Assembly (NCBI GenBank): GCA_001949185.1
Contig: BDGG01000001.1
Span: 3,117,324-3,181,323, forward strand
Reading direction: 5' to 3'
DNA length: 64,000 nt
From: Ramazzottius varieornatus
Lineage: Eukaryota; Tardigrada; Eutardigrada; Parachela; Ramazzottiidae
Shown here one piece after another: positions 1-13,423 of the stretch; within the stretch, counting starts at the first letter, position 1; each line of letters begins with the position of its first letter. The notes beneath the pieces were generated by a model. It did no database searches. It was not told where the DNA came from and worked only from the letters and a program-made list of their open reading frames with translations. The translations under genes were made by a program, and so were the position numbers.

Positions 1-3000
1 CATCCCCCTGCTGGACAAGGACGACAACGAGTTCGGTGCCCAAGTCGAAGGAAGTCTGATCTTCACCCCCAAGTCTTACATGCCCGAAAGCATGCATCTC
101 AACGTCAGCACTCAAATCTTCGGCGATTACGTCAACCTTTTGGAAGCTGGAGCTTGCATGAGCGGTAATTATTTCAAATTTCATCCGTGAAAACTCAGTC
201 ACTATCAAGATTGTCAAAAACAATCTACACAAATTTTCTTTTGTAATTTTCAGGTGCGGAAAACCTCGTTGAGAAGGTCCTTGGCCCCAACGGTGTTCTG
301 TCCCGAAGCAAGGTTCTCCGAAAGGCCACTGACATGGTCAAGAAAGTGATGCGAACTGCTGAAGAGATGGGCTACAAGCACCTCAGGTTCGAGAACGTCC
401 AGAAGGTCGTTCGTGAAGCTCTGCAGATGTTCCGAATGGGCGGCTACGAAGACATCCTCGATCGAGTCCTGTCCACCGTTGAGGACCTTGACACTTCCGC
501 ATTGTCCTCGATCGTCAACCATATGCGTAGCATGGATGTCGAGAAGATCACCGAGACCATCCGCGAAGCCATTCCCCAATCTGCTCAGTTGAGCAAAGTA
601 ATTCAACCAAAAAAGATAATTATCAATCTAAAAATTCCGGTTTAATGACTGTAATCGTCATTTTTGTCGTAGGTCGTCCAGAAGCTGAAGCGTATCGATT
701 TTTCCGATGCCACCCCCGAGACCCTCGTTGAAATCCTTGAAGCTTTCGGTATCCCCGCCCACAAGTCCCGCGAGATTCTCAACCAGGCCAAGTCCTACGG
801 CGTGAATCTCGACAAGGTCGCCCACACCATCAAGAACCTCGACGTGGATGACATTGAAGAGAAGCTGACCAGCCTGACTACCGGCGATATCAAGAGCAAA
901 GTGATGCTGGTGATCGACAAGGTGCAAAAGATGGTTCAGTGGGTCACCAAGGAATTCAACATCAACGTCCCATCGCTCCGCTCCGCCACCCAGAAGCTCA
1001 AGAGGATGGTCGAGGATGTTTACAGCTTGGACCAGAACGATGATGGGGAAGATTTCGACAACGAGACCGACGACTCATCTTTCCAGACTCGCAGGTCGAA
1101 GAATAGTGGTGAAAAGCGCCGCAATTCGAGCACCTTTGGAAGCTGGGGTGAAGATGAGGAGGACGATGAGGACAACGAGGAATCCAGCAACCGAGAGGCT
1201 GATGATAATGAAGAGGAACACCGCAGTCGAAGCTCGCCGCAAGGTCGCCGACAAAGCAGTCAGATGCAAGACAAACGAAGTCGAAAACAACAAAACTGGA
1301 AGAGCGCCCGAAAGAACGACCACGAAGTTTTGGACCAGATGACCTGGGGCAAAAACGTCAAGTCCTACAAGCGAGACTCCAACGATGAGGACCGTGATGG
1401 TGAAGAGGATGATGAAGATGTCGATATCCTCGCATTCGTCCGAGTTCTCGGTACATCCCTCTCGTCAAATTTCATCACATGAAAATTTTAAGATCGTTTT
1501 TTTTATTCATATTTTATTTTTCTCTTGCAGGAAATGAATTGGGCTGGGTGACTTTAGATGACATTACCGACCTCCTGGATTTGGAAATGATGAAGGACAA
1601 CTTGAGAAGGCGTGGTGGCTACTCTGGATTCTTCCGGGATATCCTTGACGGTTTCGACGTCCAGCCAACCGCCGCCATCAAGATGGAAGGTCTCCACCAC
1701 ATCTCCACCGGTCTCGGCCTCCCTCTCCAGATCACTCTGAATCTCACCGGTATCGCCACTGTCCACGTCAAGGTCCAGCCCGAAGGATCTTCCCTCAAGA
1801 CTTCCCGCATCGAGTTCGAGCCATCTGCTGCACTCCAGCTCGTTGGTGGAATGGCCATCGATCTCCCGTCCATCACCAAGATCGCCGTTGTCCAGAACAC
1901 CACCGCCAAGTCCGAAATGGAGCTAAAGCTTCGCTTCGACCTTCAGTCCGACACGATGGAGTTCCACTTCGAAAAGCCTGATGAGGAACTGGACATTATC
2001 CACTTGAGGCATGAAATCAAGTTGGTCAAGGACGATGAAGACTTCGAGCCCTTCCGAGTTGGAAAGTCTAATGAAGTCCGAAAGACCAAGTGCTTGCCTC
2101 ACATCGTCGAACGCGCCACTGGCCTCAAGATCTGCTCTCACTTGGAAACTTCCACCCTGAAGAACTCGCTCCTGCTCTCTCATGGGCCACATGAGCTCAG
2201 AATATCCGCCCAAGAAAGTGACACCACGTAAGAATCTTTGTCAGCAAATATTATTTTATGAAAATATTATTTCTAGTTTGAATGAGCAAAACCAAGCAAA
2301 GAACAAATTTGTGGCATTGCATACATTTTTTGAAGTACCCAGTTAACAAAACAACTTTCCTTTCAGTGGTCTGGACCATGTCAAGATTTCCGGAAAGCGA
2401 TCCCAAGAAGACAAGGAGAACCGATTCGAGTTCAACGTTCGCGCACCCGGCAAGCAGTCCCAGCGTGAAGGCCGTGCCCTGTTGAAGCATGACCCTCAAC
2501 GCAACCATGTCAGCGCTCGCTTCAACCTGGAAGAAGAGAACACTCCATCTGCCCACTTTTTCTGGCGCAACTTGGCCGAAGAGGACAGTGAAATCCGTTA
2601 CGGTGTCGAGACCGGTTTCGATGTGTCCACCGGTGAAGAACAGCACTACAACGTCTCCATCACCGTCTTGGCCAAGTACGATGGATACACCTACGCCATC
2701 AAGGACATCGGCTTCAACTACACCCTGGCCGCTTCCGTCCAGACACCCGAGACCTTCGTCAACATTTCCACCACGACCGCCAAAATCCGGGAGACCATCA
2801 TGATGGAACACAACTTGACCTACGCCATGTAAGTCAATCGACCTTTTTTCCAACTTCCGGGTCTCACAAACCTCGCATCTGATTAACTCCAGATAACCTG
2901 ATAAACTAACTTTTTACCTGTTTTCTCTTGCAGACCTGAAGACACCAAGATTCCCTTCTTGAGGGCCCTGCGTCTGCCTGGTGCTTCTGAACGAGATGAT

Positions 3001-6000
3001 ATCAGCAAGTTGACCCTTCGTCATGGCGTCTTTGTTAAATCTGATCGTACTGCCGTCGATGCCCGCGTTTTTGTCAAGCTTCTGACCTTCCCCCACCTCG
3101 AAGTGCCCGAACCAACCATCTACCACGTCAGCCAAATCAAGGTCCACAAGGATCTCGGACACATTGGTCTTCACATGAACACCACCTGGTTGAACACCGA
3201 ACATGAGCTAGTAAAAACTAATTCATGAAAATAATATCCATATAATTACTCAATATATTTCTTAATTTTTTTATTTTTAATTTAGGAATTCTTCAATGCT
3301 TCGACAACTCTGAACAACATCAAGGACCTGAAGCACATCTACAGTCCTCGATCCATGCGCGGTATGTCGATGGTCATGAACGTTTCCCGCAACGATTGGT
3401 TTATCGCAATCGAGACCGAAGTCGAGCCCCAATCCGATGCCATTACCGTGTCTAATGAACTGACTGCTCGTGGACACATGCCCGAATGCCGAGAAACCAT
3501 CGACTGTGTCGTCAAGCGTCTCAAGACCGACATCATGCAAGCGGCTTCCGCCTTCAGACCCACTTCCGCCTCGCGTCTCTCCACTATTCCCCGTCATCCC
3601 CACCACCACAAGGTCCGAAAAGCCGGCCAGTCTCACGATGGCTCCGAGTACTTCCGCGAAGAAGAACTCATAGTCACTATTGAGAACATCTTCCGGGAAA
3701 AGAGCTCGTCCTCCCGTGACAAAGGTTTCTGGAATCAACGAACTTCCCGCAACGGACAGATGGTCTTCGAGATCAAGACTCGTGCTAAGATTGCTTCGTC
3801 CAATGCCCGGAACAACAAGGATATGACCGCCACTACCGTCCTCGGTAACGATGCCATGGAACGTGGAGCTATTCTCAGGTAGAAATAGAATCATTTTTTC
3901 TTTATTCAGCACAAAGAGCTAATAAGCTATTTCTGTCCCAACAGCAAATTTAAATATCGTATTAATTTTGTTGTTATTTTTCCAGCCTCTTCATGGTCAA
4001 TAACATCACCGCCACCAACATTCCCTTCGAAAGTAACAACTTCGCCCACCTTCTGATCGATAAGGAAAATGGCCTAGTCGCGACCATGAACGTCTCCATC
4101 GACAATAACGACAAGGAAATCATGGGACTCGACGTACTGCTCCAGATCGACCCCAAGGATATGGAGGCCCGCGCCATCCTGTCCGTTAATACTCCCTTCC
4201 TCGACGGTGAAGTGGACGCCGAAGCCAAGATGCCCACCAAGGGACAGATTGAGACCTGTGTAACTACCAAGACTGAAGCCGACTCGTCCACCTACGACGC
4301 TCTCACTCACAAGATGGAGTCCGTCATGAAGGTTAGCCCCACCAAGATGACCCAGACCATCCGCTTCAAGCATCCCAAGCTCGAGTCCGACTTCAAGGTT
4401 CAGGTCGATCTCCATGGTCAAGGCGGTGCCGACTTTGCTCGACTCGAACAGGATGAAGATGAGGGCCAAGAAGACACATCGATGGAACGATCCAAGAACC
4501 GTCATGTCCAGTCTGGTCCCAGCAGTCATGGTCGCAAGAGCCAGTCCGATCGCTATACTGAGCGCGACTCGGAGACCCAAGGACGCTTTGGCCAAGAAGG
4601 AAAGCACTCTCATCGCCAACGATCGCCCCGCTCCGTCTCTCGAAATGACCGCGTAGAACGCGAGAATCACGGAAGCCGCGACTCTCGAGAACAGCGAGAA
4701 GGACGCGACAACCGTGAAGATCGTGAAGGCCGTGACGAAATGCGCTCTTCGAGGTAAGCATTGTCATTCCCGCATTTTAAAAATTTTAACGAATAAATTA
4801 AAAATAAAGTTAAAATGAAATAAGAATAAATTAAAAATAAAGTTAAAAGTAAATCAAAAAAGACTTTATTTCAGGAACCAACCTAACTGGCAATCCAAGC
4901 ATGGTCGTGAAGAGTCTGCCACCAACAACTGGAACCGCAAGGACAAGTCCTCTCGCCGACAGGACAACCAGAGCGAACGCCCTGTTTCCCTTCTGTCCTT
5001 CTTTCTTGGAAAAGATTCCGACCGTGACGCCGAACGTGACTTTGAGGACTGGGACGATAAGTCCAGTTCGACCGGTATGTCTGGATGGTGGAAAAAGATG
5101 ACTGATAGCACCCACTCCAAGACGAGCAGCCGATACTCTACCAAAAGCATCCGCCAGTACGCTTCGACCATCAACCCAACTGCCACCGCCTCCCTCCGTA
5201 TCCGATCTCAGGTAACCATTCATTCATTCGTTTTTATTCGAAGCACCGAAGACCAGCTAACGAAAGACTGTGAGAGATTCTGAAGTTTTGTTTCGTAGGA
5301 CCGAGAAATATTTCCATCGGTCAACGTCAATGCCAAGCTTTCCCTTCGTCAAAGCAAGATCGACCTAGAACTCAGCGAGGTTCCCCGCAACCTCGAGCAT
5401 GTCCTGACTGCCAAACGTGTGACTTTGATCAGCAAGATCGAGAACCAGAAGGCCAAGGTTGAGTTGCACGTTGCTGGTCGCGGAGAAGCTGTCGCCGAGA
5501 TCGCTCTTCGTGGTCAACGTGAAGCTCATGCCAAACTCTACGATCGTGGCTTGGTAAGTTAATCTCAGTAATCCTTTGTTCCTTCCTCAGATATCTATAT
5601 TTCAACTTTTTTGTTATTTTGCAGACTTCAAGCGGCGAACTGACCCATGCCGAGATCACGTTCGAACTCCCCACCGAGTCCACCATTCGCACCAAGCTGT
5701 TCTTCAATGCCGAGTCCATGCCCAGGATTGCTCGCGCCGTTCGCCACACTGCCAAATCCTTGAAGGAGGTCGTTGTTCGTCTGTACATGGACAACGCTGA
5801 GTCCGTGATCCGCACCATCAAGAAAGCCTTGACCGACGCTCGCCACCCCATTTACGACAACGTCCGACCCTTCATGTCCGGGAGCGCCGAAGACTGGAGC
5901 AACGACATGATGCAGTCCGTCCGCGGCTTGTACGGCGACGCCCGGAAGCACTCGCGCAACATGTACGAAGGCGAATCTGTCCTCGGCACTTCCCTCATGG

Positions 6001-8921
6001 AAATCCAGCGGAAGATTACCCACACCCTGAAACAGTACATGCAAACCATCGGGAACCTCATCCAAGACACTCCCGCCGGTAATAATTCCAATCATCACAA
6101 TTCGGAAATATAATCCAATAATATCCAAAACAAAAACTGTTTTACAGTACATGCATGTGGTTTTCCTTCCGCTTTTAGGTGCTTGGGTTGAAGCTTTCCC
6201 TTCGTACGAAGAAGCCATCCGTCCTCTGGAACAGACCCTGACCAAGCGTTTCCCCGTCCAGATGCCTATCATCAGGTCGAAGAAAGCCTGCGTCACCCTC
6301 GACACCTGTGACTTCTTCGGCGCCGTCCGTGCTACTGGTGAAATTGTGGTTGATCTGACCCGCTCGCTTTCCGAGATTGACACGGATGATCTCACCAAGC
6401 GCCTCATGATGACCATCAAGGAACTTCTCTTGGACACCATCCAGATCATCAAGATCCAGGCCCGCAAGAACGAGGTCGTCCACTCGCTCCTCAAGACCGT
6501 CGACATTGAGACGATCGAAGACTTCGTCCGGGATATGGAGCTTCCTCGCAACGTGGAGTCCTTAACACAGATGGTCAAGGCCTTTACCGGTATGGGAACC
6601 ACCATGGCTTCTCGCAGGTTGGGAAAGATCTTCACCACCAATTCCCAAGGCGCTCTGATCGTTACCATTCCTCATCCATTCAAGTGGAACAACCTCAAGG
6701 TATTGTCCTGTGAATATTTGATAACATTTGAAAATCATTTAATATTTTTAAAATGAAAATCATGGAGCAATCGCAGAAATTAGCGTCATCTTCAAGTACA
6801 CATTTGTTGTAATTCCTTGCAGGAACTGCCTCAGTTGAGGGAAGGACACCAACAATGGGCCGAGAACGTCAAGAGCCAGTCCAAGCGTACCCTTCGTGAT
6901 CTCACTGACAACGATGACGTCCACATTCCCATGCCCGGTGGCGACGAAGGTCTCCGCTTCAAGTGGTCCACCCTCAGCTCCTTCCCCAAGAAGACCCTCG
7001 GTACCCAGACTGCCATGATCTTCGGTGATCGTCACGTCATGACATTCGACGGCAGGGTCTACTCGGTCCCCAAGGCTGGCGCTCAGTGCACCTACCTGAT
7101 GGCCCGCGGTACTCGTCACGAAAACTTTGCCTTGGTCAAGACGCACGACGGTATCACCCTGACTCTTCCCGACATGGCAGTCACCATCACCAAGGACAAC
7201 TTTGTTCGTCTGAACAACAGCCGCTCCAACGTCGCTCTGCCCGTGGAAAGTGCCAACAAGAAGACCACCGTCAAGTTGGTTGGTGACTCCATTGAAGTCG
7301 AAAGTCAGACTGGTATCAAGCTGAGCTGTGCTTCCGAGAAGAAGATCTGCACCGTCGAGGTCTCCATGAGTATGTGGGGCGAGAGCACCGGTCTGTTGGG
7401 CTCTAACGATAACGAAGCCGACAACGACTGGAAGATGCCCTCTGGAAAGCACGCTGACAACGCCGAAGACTTCCTCAACTCGTACGAAGTGTCCAAGAAC
7501 GCCCAGTGCCAGTTGACCAAGAGCCAGCCCAAGTCTTCTCGACGATCGGGCCGCCAAAGCCTGACTGGCCGATCTGGAGAGAGCGAGTGCGAGAGATTTT
7601 TCCAGGATGAGAACTCCAAACTCAGCCCGTGCTTCGAAGTAAGGAACATCCTCAATAAGAATAGTTCGAAAAATCCATCATTTGGGGAATTAAACTATCT
7701 GTTTCTTATTTTCCTTTACAGACCGTTGACGCTGAAGAATTCCTCAAGGCCTGCGAGCAGGAAACCGAAGACACCGATGCTCGCACCACCGAGGAAATCA
7801 CCTGCGCCGTGGTTGGAGCTTACAGAGAAATCTGTGAGATCAAGGGAGTCGAAACCGTGGAGCCCAAGGAATGCGAGACCTGCGAAGGACACAAGCAAAA
7901 CAGCCAGTGGCAAGTCCGCGGAAATGGTCGCAAGGTCGATGTGGTCGTTGTCGTCTCCGAACATCAGGATATCGCTCGAGAATTCAGCTCGCCTGCCGAA
8001 AAGATCCAGACCATCGTCAACACCATCACTCGCAAACTCCAACAGTACAATGGTCAAGATGTCCGAACTGCCCTGGTCGGTTTCAGCGGGTCTGGAGTCC
8101 ACAAGACGGGACACACTCACACTACCAAAAAGTAATTAACCATTTCTTTCGAGTAAATTCCGATCAGTGGTTCAAAATGATCAGTTTACATTCCTCCACA
8201 ATATCTCTGACATTCGATCTTCACTTCTAGCGAGCAATTCTTCTCGGTTGACCAACTCGCCAGCGCCATGCACACCTTGAAGTTCAAGGGCAAGGAGCAA
8301 ACCGACCCACTGGAAGCCGTCGAATTCATCGTTGAGTCGCATGACTTCCGACCGGAAGCCACCAAGATCATTCTCGTCTTCGGACCCGAAGAACGCCAGG
8401 TAACATCTCGTTTCAATCCAGAACTCAAAATTTTGCGAAATAAGCCATTACTCTATTGAAACGGGAGAGCTGACGATTTTTCTTTCATATTTTAGTTCAC
8501 TGGGGGGCGAGCCGAGTCTGTCCAAGACAAGCTGCGGCAACACGGCATCGTGGTCACCGTCTTCGCCAAGTACGACAACTCCAGCATGAAGGAGCGCGAC
8601 ATCGGCATGAACTACGATGGCAAGCTCTTCACTGAGTCCACTTCCTCGTCTCGCTTCTCGCAGCAAGCACAGTCCAAGCACTCCGAAGGAGGTCGCATGC
8701 CCAGCCAGACGATGAGCCGCATCGCAAAGGCCAGTCGTGGCGCCGTCTTCCGTCTGGAAAACGTCTTAAACTCCGCCAAGTCAACTCAAGCGGTTGAACG
8801 CGTCTGCGAGACCATCTTGCAACAGGTTCAGCGTGAGGAGAACCAATGCAAGGTTTGCAAGTGCCAAGAGACCGAAGAACTTCGCCAGTTAACAGCCGCC
8901 TGCAAGATCGTTGCTTGCTAG
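1..8921 (+). CDS. Apolipophorin-type large lipid transfer protein, C-terminal part (5' end outside window)
   Basis: Secreted lipoprotein scaffold of the large lipid transfer protein family, which carries lipid through body fluid. Sixteen exons join in frame: 1-164, 254-597, 673-1450, 1531-2227, 2367-2828, 2934-3210, 3286-3878, 3986-4753, 4875-5211, 5299-5553, 5625-6078, 6179-6699, 6823-7638, 7722-8131, 8231-8399 and 8496-8921 (TAG). About 2,490 residues are visible and the N-terminal lipid-binding module is upstream, so the whole protein is far longer than a vitellogenin. This favours apolipophorin. A vWD domain lies near 7010-7510 (TFDGRVYSVP, WGESTGLLGSNDNE). It is followed by a cysteine-rich stretch and a vWA-like strand pattern (KVDVVVVVSEHQD, ALVGFSGSG) without a clear metal site. 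Two highly charged low-complexity inserts, near 1030-1420 and 4440-5160, are unusual. Lipid-protein identity is firm; the exact orthologue is inferred. Confidence 0.9.
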
Positions 8922-9474
8922 AATATTCCCAATGTTGTGATGGTCCGTTTTGTGTACCCATTATTTATTCGCTCTTGTAACTTCCGATGCCATCTGTCCG
9001 TGTGAGCAATTACTCTTAGCCTTCTCGTGCGACAGTGACATCTGTGAACTTAGTGTTTTACATCCGTCGCATACTCACGCTCTTCTGTTTTGTCCAATAA
9101 ATTTCGACACCGCTTCCTTCAACAAGATGCCGATAGCTTTTACTTGGCCACGTAGGTTCGGCTAGTCTAAAGACATCCATAACCACCAGAACTATCCAGG
9201 GTATACTACAGTACGTGGCAAGTTAGCCAAAAATAGAACCTTGGCTTCGAACGGGCAACGACAAGCTGGAAGTCTTCTCGAAATTCGAAGGGAAGGAGCC
9301 ACAGTGTTCTTCTCTGTGGCACAACTTCAGTCGCACGACAGAGTTTGTTACCAAATGCAGTCTGTAGTTATACTGAGCGGTGCAAAATGTGTCCTACTTG
9401 ATTGAGGTAAAAGCTTCTCGCAGAAGAAATCTTCGAGATACAGTGTGATCGCATTTTCCGGGTATCGAACAGTC
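8922..9474. other. 3' UTR and intergenic spacer
   Basis: Holds the 3' UTR of the upstream gene and presumably the promoter and 5' UTR of the next one. No RNA gene or repeat was recognised. Confidence 0.6.
9096..9101 (+). terminator. Poly(A) signal of the lipid transfer protein gene
   Basis: AATAAA hexamer 175 bases after the TAG of the lipid transfer protein gene, at a normal distance for a 3' UTR. No other hexamer lies closer. Confidence 0.6.
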
Positions 9475-10232
9475 ATGGCGGACATAAAGGGTCCCGACCT
9501 GGTGGAAACCAAGCTTTTGGCTGGTCCTACCGTTCAAGAATCCAGCACAAACCCACGGCACATGATACGTTTCAAGTTTGCCTTGGGCGTATTTGGAGCC
9601 CTCGAAATTTTCTTCGGTATAATATCCGCCATTATTGGATCGATAGGTAAGTTCGGCCTTTACTGGCATATAATGCATGATACCGGTATTATTAACGGCA
9701 CGACAGTAGTTCCGCTGAAGATACATGCTTTTCAGAGGCGATACTGTTGGGCGGAAGTAACAGCTTCTTCGCTGGTCCAGTACTGGGGATTGTGGCAGTA
9801 GCCTCTGGTGTTGCCGTCTTCGTTATCACAAGGCAGTCAACATCGCCGCGGAGACTGAAGTTCCTCCTCGCGGCCACGGCGATTCTGGGTCTCTTGATTG
9901 CTGTAGCATGCACGGTGGTGTGCGCGTTTTCGTGTATTTCGGCAAGTCAGGTTGGCAGCGAACACAATCTGCAGGTGTCGACCACCACCACCAGGGCTAC
10001 TACCAGCAGAGCTACCACTGGAAGGTATCAGAACCTCGATGAGGTCCCCACGAACCAAAAGAAGATTGTGGACATTGCCAACGACCCATCAGATGTTACG
10101 AACCCTTCCACAGTCAAATCGATTCTCATAGCTTCTGCCGTCTTTTACATACTATTGGCGATATCAGCACTGATGACCAGTCTAATAGCTGCAAGAAACG
10201 TCTGCTTTGTATCAAAGGACTCCGCGTTCTAA
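9475..10232 (+). CDS. Four-transmembrane protein of unknown function
   Basis: Two exons, 9475-9646 and 9736-10232, give 222 residues. The start is the ATG of MADIKGPDLVETK, after which the frame stays open. Four hydrophobic segments are seen: residues ~37-58 (FALGVFGALEIFFGIISAI), ~68-85 (FFAGPVLGIVAVASGVAVFV), ~96-118 and ~190-210 (SILIASAVFYILLAISALM). A Thr/Ser/Arg-rich extracellular or luminal loop lies between TM3 and TM4. The layout resembles MS4A- or MARVEL-like tetraspan proteins, but no diagnostic motif was recognised, so no function is assigned. Confidence 0.75.
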
Positions 10233-10504
10233 GAAACAGCTGGTTTTCGTCAGTGGAGTAAGTCCAACGCCGCTCACACGGATCGGCTTACCTTGCTACA
10301 AACTTCCTGCATGATGGATAAATGCAATCGATATCGTCTAACAGCACTTTATTAATACTAATTGCTGCTTAGCTGCGCTCGACATGGTCTGAGTATGCCG
10401 TCTGACTATGCAAGAATGTTTATTGTAAGTAGTGAGTATGCAGTTTACTGTACTAGCAACTTTCGAGACCGATTACCAAAAATTCGGAGCAAAGCTTCAC
10501 TTGA

Positions 10505-11277
10505 TCAATAAGAATTACTTCTTGTAAGAACAGCAGCAGGAATGTACACAGTTAAACCAGAAATATCCGAAGGGATGACATCTACGCTGATTGAGTGACC
10601 AAGACTTAGGTCTTGCGGTAATGGAGTGACGCGGAAGTCCATAGACGGTTCAGGAGTGGAAGACTGTACAGGTGGCGCCATCATCGGCATGTAGTTGTAA
10701 GACATTGGGAAGTCCTGGTCGGAGTGCTTCGGACTGTATTCTGGCGTGGCATTGGCTTTTCTTATTAGATGCATCTTTTGCAGCCATTCAACACCCTCAA
10801 GCTCTTCTTGCGAGTTACCCAAGCTGACGTTGAGCTTCCGGCGTTTCCGGAAGAGGCCATAGCGGTTATAGACTGCGATCCCGATTGTGAACACCATTAA
10901 TCCACCCAGCACAACAGCAACCCGAATTCCCACAGAAGGATCATATGACTGTGTGATAAAAACAATCGCTTGAATAAAAACCATAAGGAAATGGATGTAA
11001 GTGGAACGAACCTGTCGATAGTAGTCCTCGGCATCCTTGTAAGCTGAAGTCAAAAGAAAGGTTAGTACTGTTAGTAGTTAGTACTATTATTTAGTACTAT
11101 TTGGCGGGCACCTGCGCGGAACATAGGACGGAAGAGGAGCCGGCGACCCAAAGCGGTGTAGGTGTAATAAATGGACGAAGCGTCCAAGGTGGAGACGTTT
11201 AATGACGTTGACGTGGGGACAGACTTGTTCCAATTCTCCGATCCACTATCAAACGACAGTGGAAGCACTTCATCCAT
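10505..11277 (-). CDS. Single-pass membrane protein of unknown function
   Basis: Three exons on the minus strand, 11112-11277, 11012-11043 (only 32 nt) and 10505-10948, join in frame to 213 residues. The N-terminal ~60 residues contain Asn-x-Ser/Thr sites (NKS, NVS) typical of an outside-facing segment. One strong membrane helix follows (VAVVLGGLMVFTIGIAVY), then a basic stop-transfer stretch (RYGLFRKRRK) and a Ser/Pro-rich cytoplasmic tail. There is no clear signal peptide, so type III topology is likely. The middle microexon is supported by phase and by clean AG/GT borders. The family was not recognised. Confidence 0.7.
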
Positions 11278-12960
11278 TATCGATTTTCATCCGCCTGTCA
11301 AGAAAAACGCATCAAATTAGGCCTCAGGATCCATTTGCATGCGCAACCGGGCCTTAGTGTAACACTCTTGAGAAACGTTTTTTCGCTGGTAGAAAGCACG
11401 ACGTCCCATGTGAGAATATTGTCAGGTTTTGGAGTGCGAACCCAGAAAGTCTTCCGTTTCCCTTCGCCACAACTGGATTTCATTGCTCATTTGGATACAA
11501 AAGTTTGTTTGAAGGTCGAAAGTATTCCGGTCTAACATCTGTCAGTCCACAAAATATGGTTCCTGATGAGGAGTAACATCGAAGAAAAAGGTACGTGTAC
11601 TGCTTTTTTTGCGAGCGTGCTCTATTCTAACAGCAGTTCGCTAACGTTCGAACAATTTATGCGTCTTTAAACAGCTGAAGCGTACTGTCACTTAATTTAC
11701 GATTTGCGCAGATAACGGAAATCGATTGTTTGCGGATTAAATCTACTGTCAACCGTCGGATTATGCTGCATCGCAATTCAACGCTGAACTAAAGAAGGCT
11801 GACTCCTAAGTATCCAGAGCAAATACACATACATGTAATTCAGTGTCAATAAATCTTTATATAGATAGAATACGATACTCGTAGTCATGTTGTTATTTCA
11901 CATTGTGTAAATTGTACATATTAGTGATAGTGTATATCATGTATTGTATGTAATGTATATATTTTAACGTATTGTCATATTGTTGAACATATAATTATTC
12001 ATAAGGAAACACAAGGTTTCAAAAATACCCTAGGTTGTTTCACGGTTAAAGGGAACTCTTACCTCTGGTTGATAACCTCACGAAATCATGAGAAAGTTCG
12101 AACAAGAGGCCGAAAAGCTCGACGGAATTCGAAACAATAGATCCATTAGGCAGAGACCCGATCGGCAATTATCGCCCATTTCCGGTTGCACGCTCTATAT
12201 TTAGAAACCATAATCAAAATTCGAATCAATCAGCACGGTGTATATTCGCCTGGAAAAATCACAGCCACACTGGCAAATATTGGAGTCAGAAACGCCAAAA
12301 GTTCGAACAAGGAACAGATCGCTCACACCAGAAATGTTTCATCGACACTAAGACAAGCCTGTTCGTTTGCTGCGCACTCTAGGATGTGTGGATCAATCTG
12401 CGTTGCAGCATTTGCGTGTTGGGGTTCGCGTTCAAGTCACAACAAGGAGCAGGACGCCGACAAATGTGCTGAGACTGAGAACGGAAGCGATTCTTTACAA
12501 TCAGTTACTTGACGTCTCATGCACGCGGGAACAACGGGGATCAGGAGGTGGGGCTGAAGCCTAACGATTTTACTTAGTCATCACGTCGTCGTCAAGAGAA
12601 CTTCGTTTATTTTCCCAGGAACCCCACCTTTACGTAACTGCGGCTCGCCACTCATGAGCTTCGAAGAAAAAAGTAATTTATATCACAAGGTTTCCAAGTA
12701 TCTTCTTCTAATGCCAATGGTGGAGACGAATAGACCCAATGAGAGCGCAACTCCTGATGTCGGCTGGGTCGTCACGCTTGCTTCCGGTTTCATTCCGCCC
12801 AAGACCATGAAAGCTGCGCTTATATACAAATCGGAAGAACGAACTTGACTTTTAGAGCTTGTCGAATATGCGGGGGCATGCATCTTCTGTTTTAAAGGGT
12901 GAAGGAAGGTGCAGGCACTTCGCCGAAAATTATTTCGGAGAGAAGGAATACGTATATATT
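11278..12960. other. Intergenic, no gene recognised
   Basis: AT-rich stretch (notably 11850-12000) with only short random open frames on either strand. No tRNA, transposase motif or long inverted repeat was recognised. Confidence 0.5.
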
Positions 12961-12964
12961 ATAC

Positions 12965-13110
12965 AGTATTTGAAATTTCCTGCAGGTCTCCGTCGGCTTC
13001 TCCTCCATTGTCCAGATGGTATAAGGTGTCGTATACGTGCTCACCTTTTCGATCCAAAGATGCTGGTACTTTTTGTGCCTTTCTGCACCTGAATTGCAAA
13101 GCTATGTCTT
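12965..13110 (-). pseudogene. Relic of a third MCT/SLC16 gene (loop exon fragment)
   Basis: On the minus strand the translation around SLDRKGEHVYDTLYHLD followed by GGEADGDLQEISN aligns by eye with the large-loop exon of the intact MCT gene at 21667-24339 (PLDRKDVHVHGSLKHLD, EKADADLQKFHSN). Spacing is conserved over about 40 residues. Upstream residues (KAQKVPASLDRK versus SHKEVAAPLDRK) also match. Beyond this the frame stops and similarity fades, and no flanking MCT exons were seen. This looks like a decayed duplicate fragment rather than a gene. Confidence 0.6.
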
Positions 13111-13423
13111 GGAGCAGAGAAAACTTGCTTGCGTACTTCAGTCCAGAGTCCAGACTCCTGCTGACAGCGGCGCCAAAGTGTCTACCACTGCGCCCCTTCG
13201 GGTTGCACCCGTATGAGCCGTAGGAGTGACTCGTATCCCATTGTGGAGGCGCTGTGACGTCATGGGTAATCTGTTCAGACAGAGCAAGTCTTCGAGTTCC
13301 AAACTCATGCTTCCATTGCTTAGTTTTCTTTCCTCTGGATCCCTTCCGAGTTTTCAATCGTAGTACGTAACCCGTGCGTTGTCTTTTGGTTGGACGCGGA
13401 CGGAAGGTTTGGAGAAGAAGAGG

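Noticed and set aside
5628-6668. 346-residue open frame on the minus strand
   Set aside because: It lies opposite real coding exons of the lipid transfer protein and is kept open by their codon bias. It crosses true introns and has no recognisable domains. The same holds for other antisense frames at 250-8681.
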